In this document: positions 1 through 9,034 of the stretch, one piece after another | Numbering within the stretch: the stretch's first letter is position 1 | Layout: every line of letters begins with the position of its first letter | Source of the DNA: Aliamphritea hakodatensis | GTDB lineage: Bacteria; Pseudomonadota; Gammaproteobacteria; Pseudomonadales; Balneatricaceae | Reading direction: 5' to 3' | Assembly: GCF_024347195.1 (NCBI RefSeq) | Contig: NZ_AP025281.1 | Span: 4,092,001-4,156,000, forward strand | DNA: 64,000 bases | The notes under the pieces: generated by a model | What the model saw: only the letters and a program-made list of their open reading frames with translations | Told to the model about the DNA's origin: nothing | Database searches by the model: none | Made by a program: the position numbers and the translations under genes

Positions 1-537
1 CCAGGGGTGCAGCCCCCAGTGAAAGATGGTTGCTGCCATAGCCAGATCCCGGGCGGCAGCGACGTCTCCGGCAGCCGCACCCAGCGGTGCCCAGTCTGTC
101 CGTACACCGTTTTCCCCCACGGCCACGCCGCCCATGGAAGAGCCAAAATGGGAAATCGGTTCAGATACACCGAAGAACATCAGACCAATCCCCATACCGG
201 CGGCAAACAGCATGGCAAACCAGCCGATATAGCTGAAATCCGGAGTGGCATCCTGACCGCCCAGCCGCACTTTACCCAGCGGCGTTACCACCAGCAAAAA
301 ACCGAATAAGACAAAAATATTGGCCGCTGAAAGGAAGAACCAGTCGAAGGTACTGGTAATTGCCGGACGCAACCAGCCGAAGAATGCCGCCGCCCCTTCC
401 TGAAACATCAGGGTAATTAAAACAAAGGCAACAATGCTCAGTCCTGAGATTAAAAACACCGGATTATGGATATCCAGTCCGAAGGGCGTGATATTATCCT
501 GACCAATCTTATAACTGGTCTTTATGTCATCACTCAT
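1..537 (-). CDS. BCCT family choline/betaine/carnitine transporter, N-terminal part
   Basis: Partial gene: 179 residues are visible and the frame stays open through the left edge. BCCT carriers move quaternary ammonium compounds across the inner membrane, usually with Na+ or H+. Three hydrophobic segments are visible at about residues 27-44, 66-84 and 102-125. The third contains the family glycine-rich motif GMGIGLMFFGVSEP (114-127), and the visible part ends in HWGLHPW, another BCCT signature. The start is the ATG preceding SDDIKTSYKIG. Choline or betaine is the likely substrate because the bet/cho genes lie 20 kb away in the same window, but the substrate cannot be read from this fragment. 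Confidence 0.88.
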   Translation of the reverse strand, partial: MSDDIKTSYKIGQDNITPFGLDIHNPVFLISGLSIVAFVLITLMFQEGAAAFFGWLRPAITSTFDWFFLSAANIFVLFGFLLVVTPLGKVRLGGQDATPDFSYIGWFAMLFAAGMGIGLMFFGVSEPISHFGSSMGGVAVGENGVRTDWAPLGAAAGDVAAARDLAMAATIFHWGLHPW

Positions 538-551
538 AGTACTACTCCAAT

Positions 552-572
552 CTATTGTTATTGTAGTAATAG
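552..572. promoter_or_regulatory. Imperfect AT-rich inverted repeat between divergent genes
   Basis: CTATTGTTA and TAGTAATAG form an imperfect dyad (7 of 9 positions pair) 15 bp upstream of the BCCT start codon, in the 119-bp divergent spacer. It could be an operator for the transporter. No known regulator motif is recognised, so this is a weak call. Confidence 0.2.
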
Positions 573-656
573 CAAAGATGCGCCCATGTACCATGTTTTT
601 AAGCCTGAAATCATGGCTTAGCGGCAACAGGCCCACCCGAATGCAGCGAAATTGAT

Positions 657-1289
657 ATGCAATATTTCAAACAGCGCCGGCAGCACAAATTACGCCAGAG
701 TATTGTTGACGGCGATATCATGGCGGTGAAAAAACAACTGGAAAAACTGGGGAGCGATGCGCAGACAGTGCTGCTGGATGACCCTGACGCTGGTTGTGTA
801 TCCCCGCAGGAACTGGCCATTCTCAGCAACCAGCCAAAAGTGCTGGAACAGCTTCTTCAGACAGGCATGTCCGCCAATATTACTGACAGCCAACAGCAGC
901 CACTGCTGTATCTGGCCCTGCAACAGGAACAGAGCCTGGCGCTGATCAGTGCACTGTTGCAAAACGGCGCCTGTCCTGAACCGGATAATCTGAATGACCA
1001 GCTTCCGGAAACCGCCCTGCTGGCATGTCTGGTGTATAAGGTCAGCCCACTGACGCTACATATCAGCCGTCTGGCGGAACAGGGCGCTGATCTGCACTGC
1101 ACTGACCAGCAGGGATACAATCTGCTGCATTACGCCCTGTTACTGGAAGATCAGAATTTGATTCAGTTACTGATTAACAGCGACCTGACCCCGGACGGCC
1201 TTTCTCCGGAGCTATACCCCACGGCAATGTTTACATATGCCAAACGCTGCGCCGAAGACTTACGGGTACGGCGTCTGATGATGGGCTGA
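657..1289 (+). CDS. Ankyrin-repeat-like protein
   Basis: A 210-residue cytosolic protein with no signal peptide or membrane segment. From about residue 48 to 180 it shows helix-turn-helix units of ankyrin type: SPQELAILSNQPKVLEQLL, then PLLYLALQQEQSLALISALL, then a clearer unit GADLHCTDQQGYNLLHYALL. Ankyrin units mediate protein binding, and no partner is suggested by the neighbours. The N-terminus is basic (KQRRQHKLRQ). It is transcribed away from the BCCT gene and ends at a bidirectional terminator. The ribosome-binding site is weak. The specific role is unknown. Confidence 0.7.
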   Translation: MQYFKQRRQHKLRQSIVDGDIMAVKKQLEKLGSDAQTVLLDDPDAGCVSPQELAILSNQPKVLEQLLQTGMSANITDSQQQPLLYLALQQEQSLALISALLQNGACPEPDNLNDQLPETALLACLVYKVSPLTLHISRLAEQGADLHCTDQQGYNLLHYALLLEDQNLIQLLINSDLTPDGLSPELYPTAMFTYAKRCAEDLRVRRLMMG

Positions 1290-1306
1290 GTACCTGCGCC
1301 ACAAAC

Positions 1307-1338
1307 AAAAACGCCCCGGTAACAACCGGGGCGTTATC
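1307..1338. terminator. Bidirectional terminator between the ankyrin gene and the first RidA gene
   Basis: ACGCCCCGGT and ACCGGGGCGT form a perfect 10-bp stem with an AACA loop, flanked by an A-run on the left and a short T-run on the right. It sits between two convergent genes, so it can end both transcripts. Confidence 0.8.
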
Positions 1339-1356
1339 TGTGACTCAATCGCAGTT

Positions 1357-1710
1357 TTACTTTTTAACCGCTGCAATCACTGAGATTTCAAACAGCAATT
1401 CCTGACGGGCCATACGTGCCTCCACGCAGGCACGTGCCGGCGCAAAACCGGTTGGTACCCAGGCGTTCCAGATTTCGTTCATCGCGGCGAAATCTTTCAT
1501 ATCCCGCAGGTAAATCGTGGCAGACAGGATGTGTTCAAGATCACTGCCAGCCTGCGCCAACAATGCTTCAACCTTATCCAGTGTGCTCTGGGTCTGCTCC
1601 TGGATACCGGCAGAGGCATCCGCCGCCACCTGACCACACAGGTAAATGGTGTCGTTGTGAATTACAATGCGGCTGGAGCGTTCGTTGGTATCCTGGCGTT
1701 CAATAGTCAT
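1357..1710 (-). CDS. RidA/YjgF family protein, copy A
   Basis: A 117-residue Rid-family protein. RidA members hydrolyse reactive enamine/imine intermediates released by PLP enzymes. The core motifs CGQVAAD and PARACVEARMA are present; the Arg of the latter lies where RidA has its substrate-carboxylate-binding Arg. The start chosen is the ATG of MTIERQ, preceded by GGAAAG at good spacing. An upstream in-frame start would add 11 residues absent from the neighbouring paralogue. It is a tandem duplicate of the gene at 1864-2217, with the same length and the same ribosome-binding site. The exact subfamily (RidA versus Rid1-7) is not resolved. Confidence 0.88.
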   Translation of the reverse strand: MTIERQDTNERSSRIVIHNDTIYLCGQVAADASAGIQEQTQSTLDKVEALLAQAGSDLEHILSATIYLRDMKDFAAMNEIWNAWVPTGFAPARACVEARMARQELLFEISVIAAVKK

Positions 1711-1814
1711 AGTGCTTTCCGAAGTCTGTAAATTATCAGTCAAAGGCCGACAGTCTACCCGCTCGACTGTCTGTTACCAGCCCACTGCCCTAAAAATTTC
1801 ACAGTCAGAAAACG

Positions 1815-1843
1815 AAAACGCCCCGGCACAGGCCAGGGCGTTT
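1815..1843 (-). terminator. Terminator of the second RidA gene
   Basis: AAAACGCCC pairs with GGGCGTTT around an inner GGC/GCC extension that leaves one mismatch. On the minus strand the stem ends in a T-run. It separates the two RidA copies, so each can be expressed alone. Confidence 0.65.
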
Positions 1844-1863
1844 CAGGAACCGCTCGCAATTGT

Positions 1864-2217
1864 TTACTGCTTTTCAGCAGCAACCACTGAGATTTCAACC
1901 AGCAGTTCAGGGCGGGCCATGCGGGCTTCAACACAGGCACGTGCCGGTGCGTGGCCAGCCGGTACCCAGGCATCCCATACTTCGTTCATGGCGGCGAAAT
2001 CTTTCATATCACGCACATAGATAGTGGCAGACAACATGTTCTCACGATCGCTGCCAGCCTGTTCCAGCAGAGCATCCACTTTATCCAGCATGGTCTGGGT
2101 CTGTTCTTTAATGTCTGCAGAGGCGTCTGCAGCCACCTGACCACACAGGTAAACTGTACCGTTATGCTTCACAATGCGGCTCATGCGCTGCTGAGTTTCC
2201 AGGCGTTCGATAGTCAT
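1864..2217 (-). CDS. RidA/YjgF family protein, copy B
   Basis: A 117-residue paralogue of the preceding gene with the same motifs (CGQVAAD, PARACVEARMA) and the same length. It starts at MTIERLETQQ after a GGAAAG ribosome-binding site. The two copies differ mainly in the N-terminal 20 residues and at the C-terminus (VVAAEKQ against VIAAVKK). Both are probable imine/enamine deaminases of the Rid group. Retaining two copies with separate terminators suggests a dosage effect or split specificity, which is inference. Confidence 0.88.
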   Translation of the reverse strand: MTIERLETQQRMSRIVKHNGTVYLCGQVAADASADIKEQTQTMLDKVDALLEQAGSDRENMLSATIYVRDMKDFAAMNEVWDAWVPAGHAPARACVEARMARPELLVEISVVAAEKQ

Positions 2218-2403
2218 ATGTCTTTCCGATATCTTAAATTAGTCTGTAAAGCGCAATAGTCTACCTGCTGAACCGGTGGTTTCCAGCGGAATCACTTCAA
2301 AATACTCACACAAAACAGGGAATAATAACGAATATCTGAAAAATGGCAGGAAATTAAAAAAACTGACGACTGCTGTGGCGTCACAGCAGCCGGTCACACA
2401 GAA

Positions 2404-2817
2404 TTATGCGCTTTGTGGCAATTCCAGGCGGGGCAGCTCAATGGCCGGACACTTATCCATCACCACCTGCAAACCTGCCGCAGCAGCCTTGGCGGCAGCC
2501 GGTTCGTTAATCACACCCAGTTGCATCCACACCGCTTTGGCATTCACCGCAATGGCTTCATCCACGGCATCGCCCGCTTCAACTGAGTTACGGAAGATAT
2601 CCACCAGATCGATTGGCTCATTGATGTCAGCCAGGCTGGCAACCACGGTCTGACCATGAATTTCTTCGCCAACCTTGTTCGGGTTAACCGGGATAACGTT
2701 GTAGCCTTTAGAAAGCAGGAAGTGCATGACCTGATTGCTGGCGCGGTGTGCTTTCGGGCTCGCACCCACCATCGCAATTGTTTTGGCACTGGTTAATACA
2801 GAACGTATTGTATCCAT
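2404..2817 (-). CDS. CoA-binding protein, YccU-like
   Basis: A 137-residue single-domain Rossmann protein of the CoA-binding family. The N-terminal motif IAMVGASPKAHRASNQVM binds the nucleotide, followed by YNVIPVNPN and the conserved segment AVWMQLGVINEPAAAKA. The biological role of the family is not well defined. The ATG is preceded by GGAAGG seven bases upstream; a GTG one codon earlier overlaps the spacer. It lies directly after moeB on the same strand, three bases beyond its stop, so it is probably the last gene of the hemA-prfA-prmC-moeB transcript, where other genomes often carry murI. Confidence 0.85.
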   Translation of the reverse strand: MDTIRSVLTSAKTIAMVGASPKAHRASNQVMHFLLSKGYNVIPVNPNKVGEEIHGQTVVASLADINEPIDLVDIFRNSVEAGDAVDEAIAVNAKAVWMQLGVINEPAAAKAAAAGLQVVMDKCPAIELPRLELPQSA

Positions 2818-2820
2818 CAC

Positions 2821-3585
2821 TCAACCTTCCTTCCGGTCATTGTTTCCACAGCAGGGACACTGCGGATCGCGTTTTAACTTCAGACTGCGCCACTCCATGT
2901 AACGCGCGTCCAGTAACAGTAACTTACCTACCAGTGGGGTACCGACACTGGCCAGAACCTTCAACGCTTCCATTGCCTGGACAGAACCGATAATGCCCAC
3001 CAATGGTGCCAGTACACCGCTTTCAGAACAGGTCAGGTTTTCATCGCTGCCTTCACGGTACAAACACCGGTAGCAGGGTGAATCATCCTGTCGCGGATCA
3101 AACACCGCAACCTGCCCTTCGAGGCGTATAGCTGACCCGGAGACTAGTGGCTTTTTATGGGTTACACAAGCCTGATTGACACCAAAGCGGGTATCAAAAT
3201 TGTCCGTGCAATCCAGTACCAGATCCACTTTTTGCACCCATTCACCCAGATCATCAGGGCTCAGGCGCTGTTCAACCGTCTCGACGTCAATGTCCGGGTT
3301 AATCGATGCCAGCGTGGCCGCCGCAGAGGCAACTTTCGCGTTGCCAATATCTTCGGTGCCATGGGCAATCTGACGCTGTAAATTGGTCAGTTCAACCTTG
3401 TCGTCATCCACCAGAATCAGCTTACCGACGCCTGCTGCCGCCAGATACATCGCAACCGGACTGCCCAGGCCACCAACGCCTAATACCAGTACCCTTGCAT
3501 TCAGCCAGGCTTCCTGTCCGCCAATTTCCACTTCCGGCAACATAATCTGCCGGCTGTATCGCAATAATTGCGCATCATCTAACAT
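2821..3585 (-). CDS. moeB: Molybdopterin-synthase adenylyltransferase MoeB (HesA/MoeB/ThiF family)
   Basis: A 254-residue E1-like adenylyltransferase that activates the C-terminal glycine of MoaD for sulfur transfer in molybdenum cofactor synthesis. The ATP-binding loop GVGGLGSPVAMYL lies at residues 37-48, followed by VDDDKVELTNLQRQ. CTDNF at 126-130 and Zn ligand pairs C171/C174 and C243/C246 are present. Its position after hemA-prfA-prmC is conserved in gammaproteobacteria. No moaD or moaE gene is present here, so a role with another ubiquitin-like sulfur carrier cannot be excluded. Confidence 0.92.
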   Translation of the reverse strand: MLDDAQLLRYSRQIMLPEVEIGGQEAWLNARVLVLGVGGLGSPVAMYLAAAGVGKLILVDDDKVELTNLQRQIAHGTEDIGNAKVASAAATLASINPDIDVETVEQRLSPDDLGEWVQKVDLVLDCTDNFDTRFGVNQACVTHKKPLVSGSAIRLEGQVAVFDPRQDDSPCYRCLYREGSDENLTCSESGVLAPLVGIIGSVQAMEALKVLASVGTPLVGKLLLLDARYMEWRSLKLKRDPQCPCCGNNDRKEG

Positions 3586-3602
3586 CAGAATCCTCTACGC
3601 CG

Positions 3603-4442
3603 CTATAAGATCAACCGCTTACGTCCCCAGGTCATCCGGTCATTACCGGCCAGATCCTGTGCGGACGCCACTTGTGAATATCCCTGCGCCTGCAAAATGC
3701 CCTGCACGGCGGCCGCCTGATCATAACCATGCTCAAACAGCAGCCAGCCTTCGTTATGCAACTGTTTCCAGGCCTGCGCTGAGATGGTCCGGATATCGGC
3801 CAGACCATGATCATCCGCCACCAACGCCGAGCGGGGTTCAAAACGAACATCCCCCTGCGCCAGATGAGGGTCTTCAGGATCAATATAAGGCGGGTTACTC
3901 ACCACCATATGTAAATCTTCAGAGACCGGTTCCAGCCAGCTACCCTGTAGCACGGTAACATTACTAAGACCCAGCGAACGGCGGTTCTGTTCCGCTAATT
4001 CTGCGGCGTCTGCCACAAAATCCACCGCAAACACCTGCCACGCTGGCCGTTCAGTGGCCAGCGCCAGCGCAATCGCACCGGTGCCCGTGCCCAGATCTGC
4101 AACCTTTGCCGGCCCCGCAGGCAACAGCTCCAGTGCTTTTTCAACCACACATTCGGTATCCGGCCGGGGAATCAGCGTGCTGGCATTCACCGCCAGATCA
4201 AAACTCCAGAAACTCCACTGGCCCAGTAAATGCGCAACCGGCTCACCCTGAATACGCCGTTGCAACAGCGCTTCAAGCTGCACCTGCTGCTCAGCGGAGA
4301 GCACAGCATCAGGGTGCATCATCAGATAGGTTCGGGATTTATCTAATACGTGACATAACAACAGTTCGACATCCAGTCGCGCTGACTCGCTCAGCGCTTC
4401 CAGATCAACACTGCGTTGTAATGCCTGGCGGATATCAGGCAT
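3603..4442 (-). CDS. prmC: Release factor glutamine N5-methyltransferase PrmC (HemK)
   Basis: A 279-residue SAM-dependent methyltransferase that methylates the Gln of the GGQ motif of release factors. A helical N-terminal substrate-binding domain is followed by the SAM motif DLGTGTGAIAL at 116-126 and the catalytic NPPY at 183-186. Its start ATG shares one base with the stop of prfA, its own substrate, which indicates translational coupling. It is followed 17 bp later by moeB. Confidence 0.95.
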   Translation of the reverse strand: MPDIRQALQRSVDLEALSESARLDVELLLCHVLDKSRTYLMMHPDAVLSAEQQVQLEALLQRRIQGEPVAHLLGQWSFWSFDLAVNASTLIPRPDTECVVEKALELLPAGPAKVADLGTGTGAIALALATERPAWQVFAVDFVADAAELAEQNRRSLGLSNVTVLQGSWLEPVSEDLHMVVSNPPYIDPEDPHLAQGDVRFEPRSALVADDHGLADIRTISAQAWKQLHNEGWLLFEHGYDQAAAVQGILQAQGYSQVASAQDLAGNDRMTWGRKRLIL

Positions 4443-5530
4443 CAGTTTTCAGCAGACAGAGCGCCCAGCTGTTCCGCCTGATATTCATTCACCAGCGGAT
4501 CAACCACCTGCCCCAGCGCCCCTTCCATTACTTCAGACAGTTTATAAAGCGTCAGGTTAATACGGTGATCGGTTACCCGGCCCTGTGGATAGTTATAGGT
4601 ACGGATACGCTCTGAACGGTCACCGCTGCCCACCAGGCTTTTACGGGTGCTGGCCTGCTCTGCCGCATGCCGCTCCTGCTCCGCCGCCTGTAGACGGGAT
4701 GCCAGTAATGACATCGCCTTGGCACGGTTTTTATGCTGGGAACGTTCCTCCTGACACTCAACCACCACCCCGGTCGGGATATGGGTCAGACGAATTGCAG
4801 AGTCGGTTTTGTTGACGTGCTGACCACCGGCACCGGAGGCCCGGAAGGTATCCACCCGCAGATCAGCTTTGTTAATTTCGATGGCATCCGCTTCATCCAT
4901 TTCCGCCATGATCGCAACCGTACAGGCAGACGTATGGATACGGCCCTGAGATTCAGTCTCAGGCACCCGCTGCACCCGGTGCGCGCCGGATTCAAACTTC
5001 AGACGGGAATACACATCTTTACCTATGATCCGGGTAATAATCTCTTTATAGCCGCCGTGCTCACCTTCGTTGGCACTGACCACTTCAACCTTCCAGCCCT
5101 GGGTTTCTGCAAAGCGGGAATACATGCGGAACAGATCGCCGGAGAAAATAGCCGCCTCGTCGCCGCCGGTCCCGGCACGGACTTCCAGAAAGACGTTACG
5201 GGCATCGTTCGGATCTTTCGGCAACAGCAAAATCTGCAGCTGGCCTTCCAGTTCTTCAATCTGCTGCTTGGCACCGGCCACTTCTTCTTTGGCCATTTCG
5301 CGCATATCCGGATCGGAATCGTCCTGCATCAGCAGCGCTTCTTCCAGATCACCCTGAGCACTCTGATACCCCTGAAAACACTGCACAACCGGTTCAATTT
5401 CCGCATACTCCATCGAGTAGGCACGGAACTGATCCTGGTTACCGATAACCCCTGCATCACCCAGCAGGGCCGCCAGCTCTTCGTAGCGATCGGCCAGTGT
5501 TTCCAGTTTGGTTAAAATTGACGCTTTCAT
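4442..5530 (-). CDS. prfA: Peptide chain release factor 1
   Basis: A 362-residue class I release factor that recognises UAA and UAG and triggers peptide release on the ribosome. The stop-codon reading motif appears as P-E-T within RVPETESQGR, and the GGQ loop as GAGGQHVNKT near residue 235. The length is normal for RF1. It lies 2 bp after the hemA stop and overlaps prmC by one base, which is the standard hemA-prfA-prmC arrangement. Confidence 0.97.
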   Translation of the reverse strand: MKASILTKLETLADRYEELAALLGDAGVIGNQDQFRAYSMEYAEIEPVVQCFQGYQSAQGDLEEALLMQDDSDPDMREMAKEEVAGAKQQIEELEGQLQILLLPKDPNDARNVFLEVRAGTGGDEAAIFSGDLFRMYSRFAETQGWKVEVVSANEGEHGGYKEIITRIIGKDVYSRLKFESGAHRVQRVPETESQGRIHTSACTVAIMAEMDEADAIEINKADLRVDTFRASGAGGQHVNKTDSAIRLTHIPTGVVVECQEERSQHKNRAKAMSLLASRLQAAEQERHAAEQASTRKSLVGSGDRSERIRTYNYPQGRVTDHRINLTLYKLSEVMEGALGQVVDPLVNEYQAEQLGALSAEN

Positions 5531-5532
5531 GT

Positions 5533-6801
5533 TTAATCTTCTTGTCGTTGTTCTTCCAGCTGAAATAACTGCTGGGCAATATCAAGCATTTCTGTCCGCC
5601 CTTCAGCGCTGGCCTGGCGCAGCTGAACCGTCGGGTGGTGAATTAATTTATTGGTCAGGCCACGGGCCAGGTTGGCCAGCACCGTTTCAGCATCTTTGCC
5701 GTTAGACAATTGCTTCATCGCCTTATCGAGCTCCTGCTGACGCAGTTTATCCGCCTGATTACGCACCGCCATCACCGTACCGACCGCTTCCAGCGAACGC
5801 AGCTGGCGCATAAACTCAGTGGCCCCGACAGCAACCATTGCCTCCGCTTCACGGGCGGCTGATTCACGGCTGCGGACGTTCTCTTCGATCACTTCACGCA
5901 AATCATCAACGGTGTAAAGATACACGTCATCCAGTTCAGACACCTGGGGTTCGATATCCCGCGGAACCGCAATATCCACCATAAAGATAGGCCGGTGTTT
6001 ACGCTTTTTCAGCGCGGCTTCCACCGCTCCCTTACCCAGAATCGGTAACTGGCTGGCGGTGGACGCAATCACAATGTCTGCATCTTCCAGCGCTTCAGGA
6101 ATATCTCCGAGGAGAATCGCTTTGGCATTAAAACTCTCAGCCAGTGTTTCAGCCCGCACCAGCGTACGGTTTGCGACCGTCATGTCACTCACGCCGGCTT
6201 CTTTCAGGTGCCGGGCCACCAGCTCAATGGTTTCACCGGCGCCGATCAGCAGCGCCTTACTGGTACTCAGATCAGCAAATATATGTTGCGCCAGGCTGAC
6301 GGACGCATACGCAACCGACACCGGGTTTTCACCGATCGCCGTATCAGTACGTACTCTTTTCGCCACAGAGAAAGTTTGCTGGAACAGCCGGGACAGTTCC
6401 GCCCCCACCACGCCGACTTCCTGCGATACCGCATAGGCAGATTTGAGCTGACCCAGAATTTGCGGTTCGCCCAGCACCAGCGAATCCAGCCCGCTGGCGA
6501 CGCGCATCATATGCTGTGCAGCATCCTGATCCCAGTGAGCATAACTGGCCTGCTGGAGCTCGTCTGCGTCCAGTTGATGGTAATCCCCCAGCCATTCAAG
6601 TAAGGCACGGGTGCCTTCCAGCTGAGTAGAACAGTACAGTTCGGTTCGGTTACAGGTCGACAAAATCACTGCTTCGCGAAGTTTTGCGACCTGACAGGCC
6701 TGTGACAGCGCATCGGCCATCTGCTCCGGAGCAAAGGCTACTTTTTCACGAACTGCGACAGAAGCTGTCTTATGATTTATTCCCAGTGCCAACAAAGCCA
6801 T
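5533..6801 (-). CDS. hemA: Glutamyl-tRNA reductase
   Basis: Catalyses the first committed step of C5-pathway tetrapyrrole synthesis, reducing glutamyl-tRNA(Glu) to glutamate-1-semialdehyde with NADPH. The catalytic Cys50 is in STCNRTELY, the motif GEPQILGQLK is present, and the NADPH domain shows LLIGAGETIELV. The start is set at the ATG of MALLALGINHKT because family members begin there. A GTG five codons upstream is possible and neither has an ideal ribosome-binding site. It is the first gene of the minus-strand operon with prfA, prmC and moeB, and divergent from the TPR gene. Confidence 0.95.
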   Translation of the reverse strand: MALLALGINHKTASVAVREKVAFAPEQMADALSQACQVAKLREAVILSTCNRTELYCSTQLEGTRALLEWLGDYHQLDADELQQASYAHWDQDAAQHMMRVASGLDSLVLGEPQILGQLKSAYAVSQEVGVVGAELSRLFQQTFSVAKRVRTDTAIGENPVSVAYASVSLAQHIFADLSTSKALLIGAGETIELVARHLKEAGVSDMTVANRTLVRAETLAESFNAKAILLGDIPEALEDADIVIASTASQLPILGKGAVEAALKKRKHRPIFMVDIAVPRDIEPQVSELDDVYLYTVDDLREVIEENVRSRESAAREAEAMVAVGATEFMRQLRSLEAVGTVMAVRNQADKLRQQELDKAMKQLSNGKDAETVLANLARGLTNKLIHHPTVQLRQASAEGRTEMLDIAQQLFQLEEQRQED

Positions 6802-7158
6802 GGAGGTAAACGCCACCCCTGTTTAAGATCGATATGAAGCCTGTATCTGACGCCCGCAACAACAGCCGCCGGCACAAATAAGCGCGTCATAATACACCTT
6901 ATTGTTTAAAAGGTTAAAAGCCTAACAACAAACAAGAAGATTTTTCTTGATCTGAGTGCAACCCTGACACAAGTTTTGTGGTCTACTAAGCAGAAATGCA
7001 GCTTATAGACACTTTCTCAGACATGACAACTCAGTCTGGATTCATCTATAGTGATCACAATAAACGGACTCTGCAAAACGTGTCGATAAGCCCCGTATGC
7101 TATACAGGACGCTTACAAGGGACCCGACAGACACTAATCAGTAAGGCAACTATATATA
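6802..7158. other. Divergent intergenic region hemA / TPR lipoprotein
   Basis: 357 bp without a convincing gene. It must contain the promoters for hemA (leftward) and the TPR-lolB pair (rightward). A small hairpin CAAGAA/TTCTTG lies near 6935-6955. No clear sigma-70 pair or regulator site is recognised. Confidence 0.5.
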
Positions 7159-8958
7159 GTGAATACACAATTCAGAACCAGGTTTCTTCCATACCGCCTG
7201 GCGGTGTCACAACTATCCGGCGCGGTACTGCGCTCCCTGCCCGGCAAAACCGCCGGCGCAATGGCACTTGCCGGCCTGCTGATCAGCGGCTGTGCACAGC
7301 AGCCGTCCCAGCCTGACAGCCTGTTGCAGAGCCGTCAGACCGATTTAGCTGCCATTGAATACACACCCGGCGAACTGAACCGGGAAACCCTCTATGACCT
7401 GATCATCGCTGAACTGGCTGGCCAGGAAGAACAGTTCGAGTTATCACTGGCTAATTACATGCGCCAGTCCCGGCTGACCAAAGACCCGGCAATCGCCAAA
7501 CGTGCAACCTATATTGCCCAATATATGAATCAGCCCAAGCGCATTCTGGAAGCTGCCAACCTCTGGCAGGAAGCAGAACCGGATAACCCGGAGCCTTATC
7601 AGATTTCCGCCAGCATCCTGCTGCAACAGGGTGACTTTGACCACGCCCTGCCGTTACTGAACAAAGCACTTGATCACAGCAACCCGCAAACGCTGCAAAT
7701 GATTGCCAACAGTTCAGGCAAACTCAGCCAGGACGAACGTCAGGCATATATCGACGTACTCAGCACGAAGAATACTGATACAGCCAACGCAACCCTGCTG
7801 ACCACCCTGGGTATTCTGTATAAAAGTAACGACCAGCCGGAAGCCGCAGAAAAGGCCTTTGACAAGGCAATCAAACTGTCGCCCAAACACCACGGTGCCC
7901 TGTTCCAGAAAGCTGAACTGCTGCGCCAGCAGGGCAAAACTAAACAGGCCCTCGCGTTACTGAAAAACGTCGTTGAAGGCAAACAGCCCGAACAGCAACT
8001 GCGCACGCTGTATATCCAGTTACTGTTTCAGGACAACCAGAACAAAAAAGCCGTTAAACAGGCAAACCTGTTACTGGAACTTCGCCGCGCCGAACCTCAG
8101 TTGGGCTTTTACCTGGCATTACTGATGCTCGAAAAAGATCTGGTGGATGAAAGCGAAGCGGTTTTCAAAAAAATACTGGTGCGCTACCCGCAGAACACAA
8201 CCCCCTACTATTATCTCGGGCTGATTGAACTGCAGCGTGAAAACGATGAGCAGGCGCTGGAATATTTCAGCAAGGTAAAAGATCCCAATAACCTGCTGCC
8301 GGCACTGAGCAGAATTTCAGATCTGCTGGACAACGCCGACAAACGGCAACAGCTGCAGAAAATCATGCTCGATGCCCGCAACGCCATCCCGGAGCGGGCC
8401 GTACAGATTTTTATCATCGAAGCGGAATGGCTGGATCTGCACGACTATAAAGGCGCGGCCATCAATTTACTGGACGAAGCCCTGCAGGAAGATGAAGAAG
8501 ATATCGCCCTGCTGTACGCCCGGGCAATGATGATGTCTGCCCAGGATTTCAAACTGATGGAACAGGACCTGCGTAAAGTGCTGGAGCTGGACCCGGATAA
8601 CAGTATGGCGATGAATGCCCTGGGCTACACACTTACCCTGTATACCGACCGCTATGATGAAGCCCTTGAGCTGATCAGACAGGCGCTGGAAATTACCCCT
8701 GACGATGCCGCCGTGCTGGACAGCATGGGCTGGATTCTTTACAAGCTGAACCGCAATGAAGAAGCCCTGCCGTTCCTGGAACGTGCCTACGAAATGTACC
8801 CGGATGCAGAAGTTGCCGGTCACCTGATCCAGGTCTACTTTGCTGAAGGTCAGGTGGCAGAAGCAATGAAACTGCTGGAGAAAAGCCAGGCTGAACATCC
8901 GGATAACCTGTACATTCTGGAAGCCGCCGAAGCCATTGGCCAGACCGCGGCTAACTGA
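7159..8958 (+). CDS. TPR-repeat lipoprotein upstream of lolB
   Basis: A 599-residue protein with an N-terminal lipoprotein-type signal (hydrophobic MALAGLLISGC; lipobox Leu-Ile-Ser-Gly before Cys at about residue 45) followed by many TPR units. The clearest repeats are around residues 210-260 and 480-580, for example EEALPFLERAYEMYPDAE. TPR arrays scaffold protein complexes, here probably on the periplasmic face of the outer membrane. The assigned GTG start gives a basic n-region (RTRFLPYRL). An in-frame ATG at 7261 would leave a signal peptide too short to work. The same gene order, TPR protein then lolB, divergent from hemA, is found in pseudomonads. Confidence 0.85.
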   Translation: MNTQFRTRFLPYRLAVSQLSGAVLRSLPGKTAGAMALAGLLISGCAQQPSQPDSLLQSRQTDLAAIEYTPGELNRETLYDLIIAELAGQEEQFELSLANYMRQSRLTKDPAIAKRATYIAQYMNQPKRILEAANLWQEAEPDNPEPYQISASILLQQGDFDHALPLLNKALDHSNPQTLQMIANSSGKLSQDERQAYIDVLSTKNTDTANATLLTTLGILYKSNDQPEAAEKAFDKAIKLSPKHHGALFQKAELLRQQGKTKQALALLKNVVEGKQPEQQLRTLYIQLLFQDNQNKKAVKQANLLLELRRAEPQLGFYLALLMLEKDLVDESEAVFKKILVRYPQNTTPYYYLGLIELQRENDEQALEYFSKVKDPNNLLPALSRISDLLDNADKRQQLQKIMLDARNAIPERAVQIFIIEAEWLDLHDYKGAAINLLDEALQEDEEDIALLYARAMMMSAQDFKLMEQDLRKVLELDPDNSMAMNALGYTLTLYTDRYDEALELIRQALEITPDDAAVLDSMGWILYKLNRNEEALPFLERAYEMYPDAEVAGHLIQVYFAEGQVAEAMKLLEKSQAEHPDNLYILEAAEAIGQTAAN

Positions 8959-9034
8959 CCATAAGCCTGATTAACAGCCTGAGTACTCCTCAGGCTTTTA
9001 CTGACCATTCCCCACGCTGACGAGACATACACTC

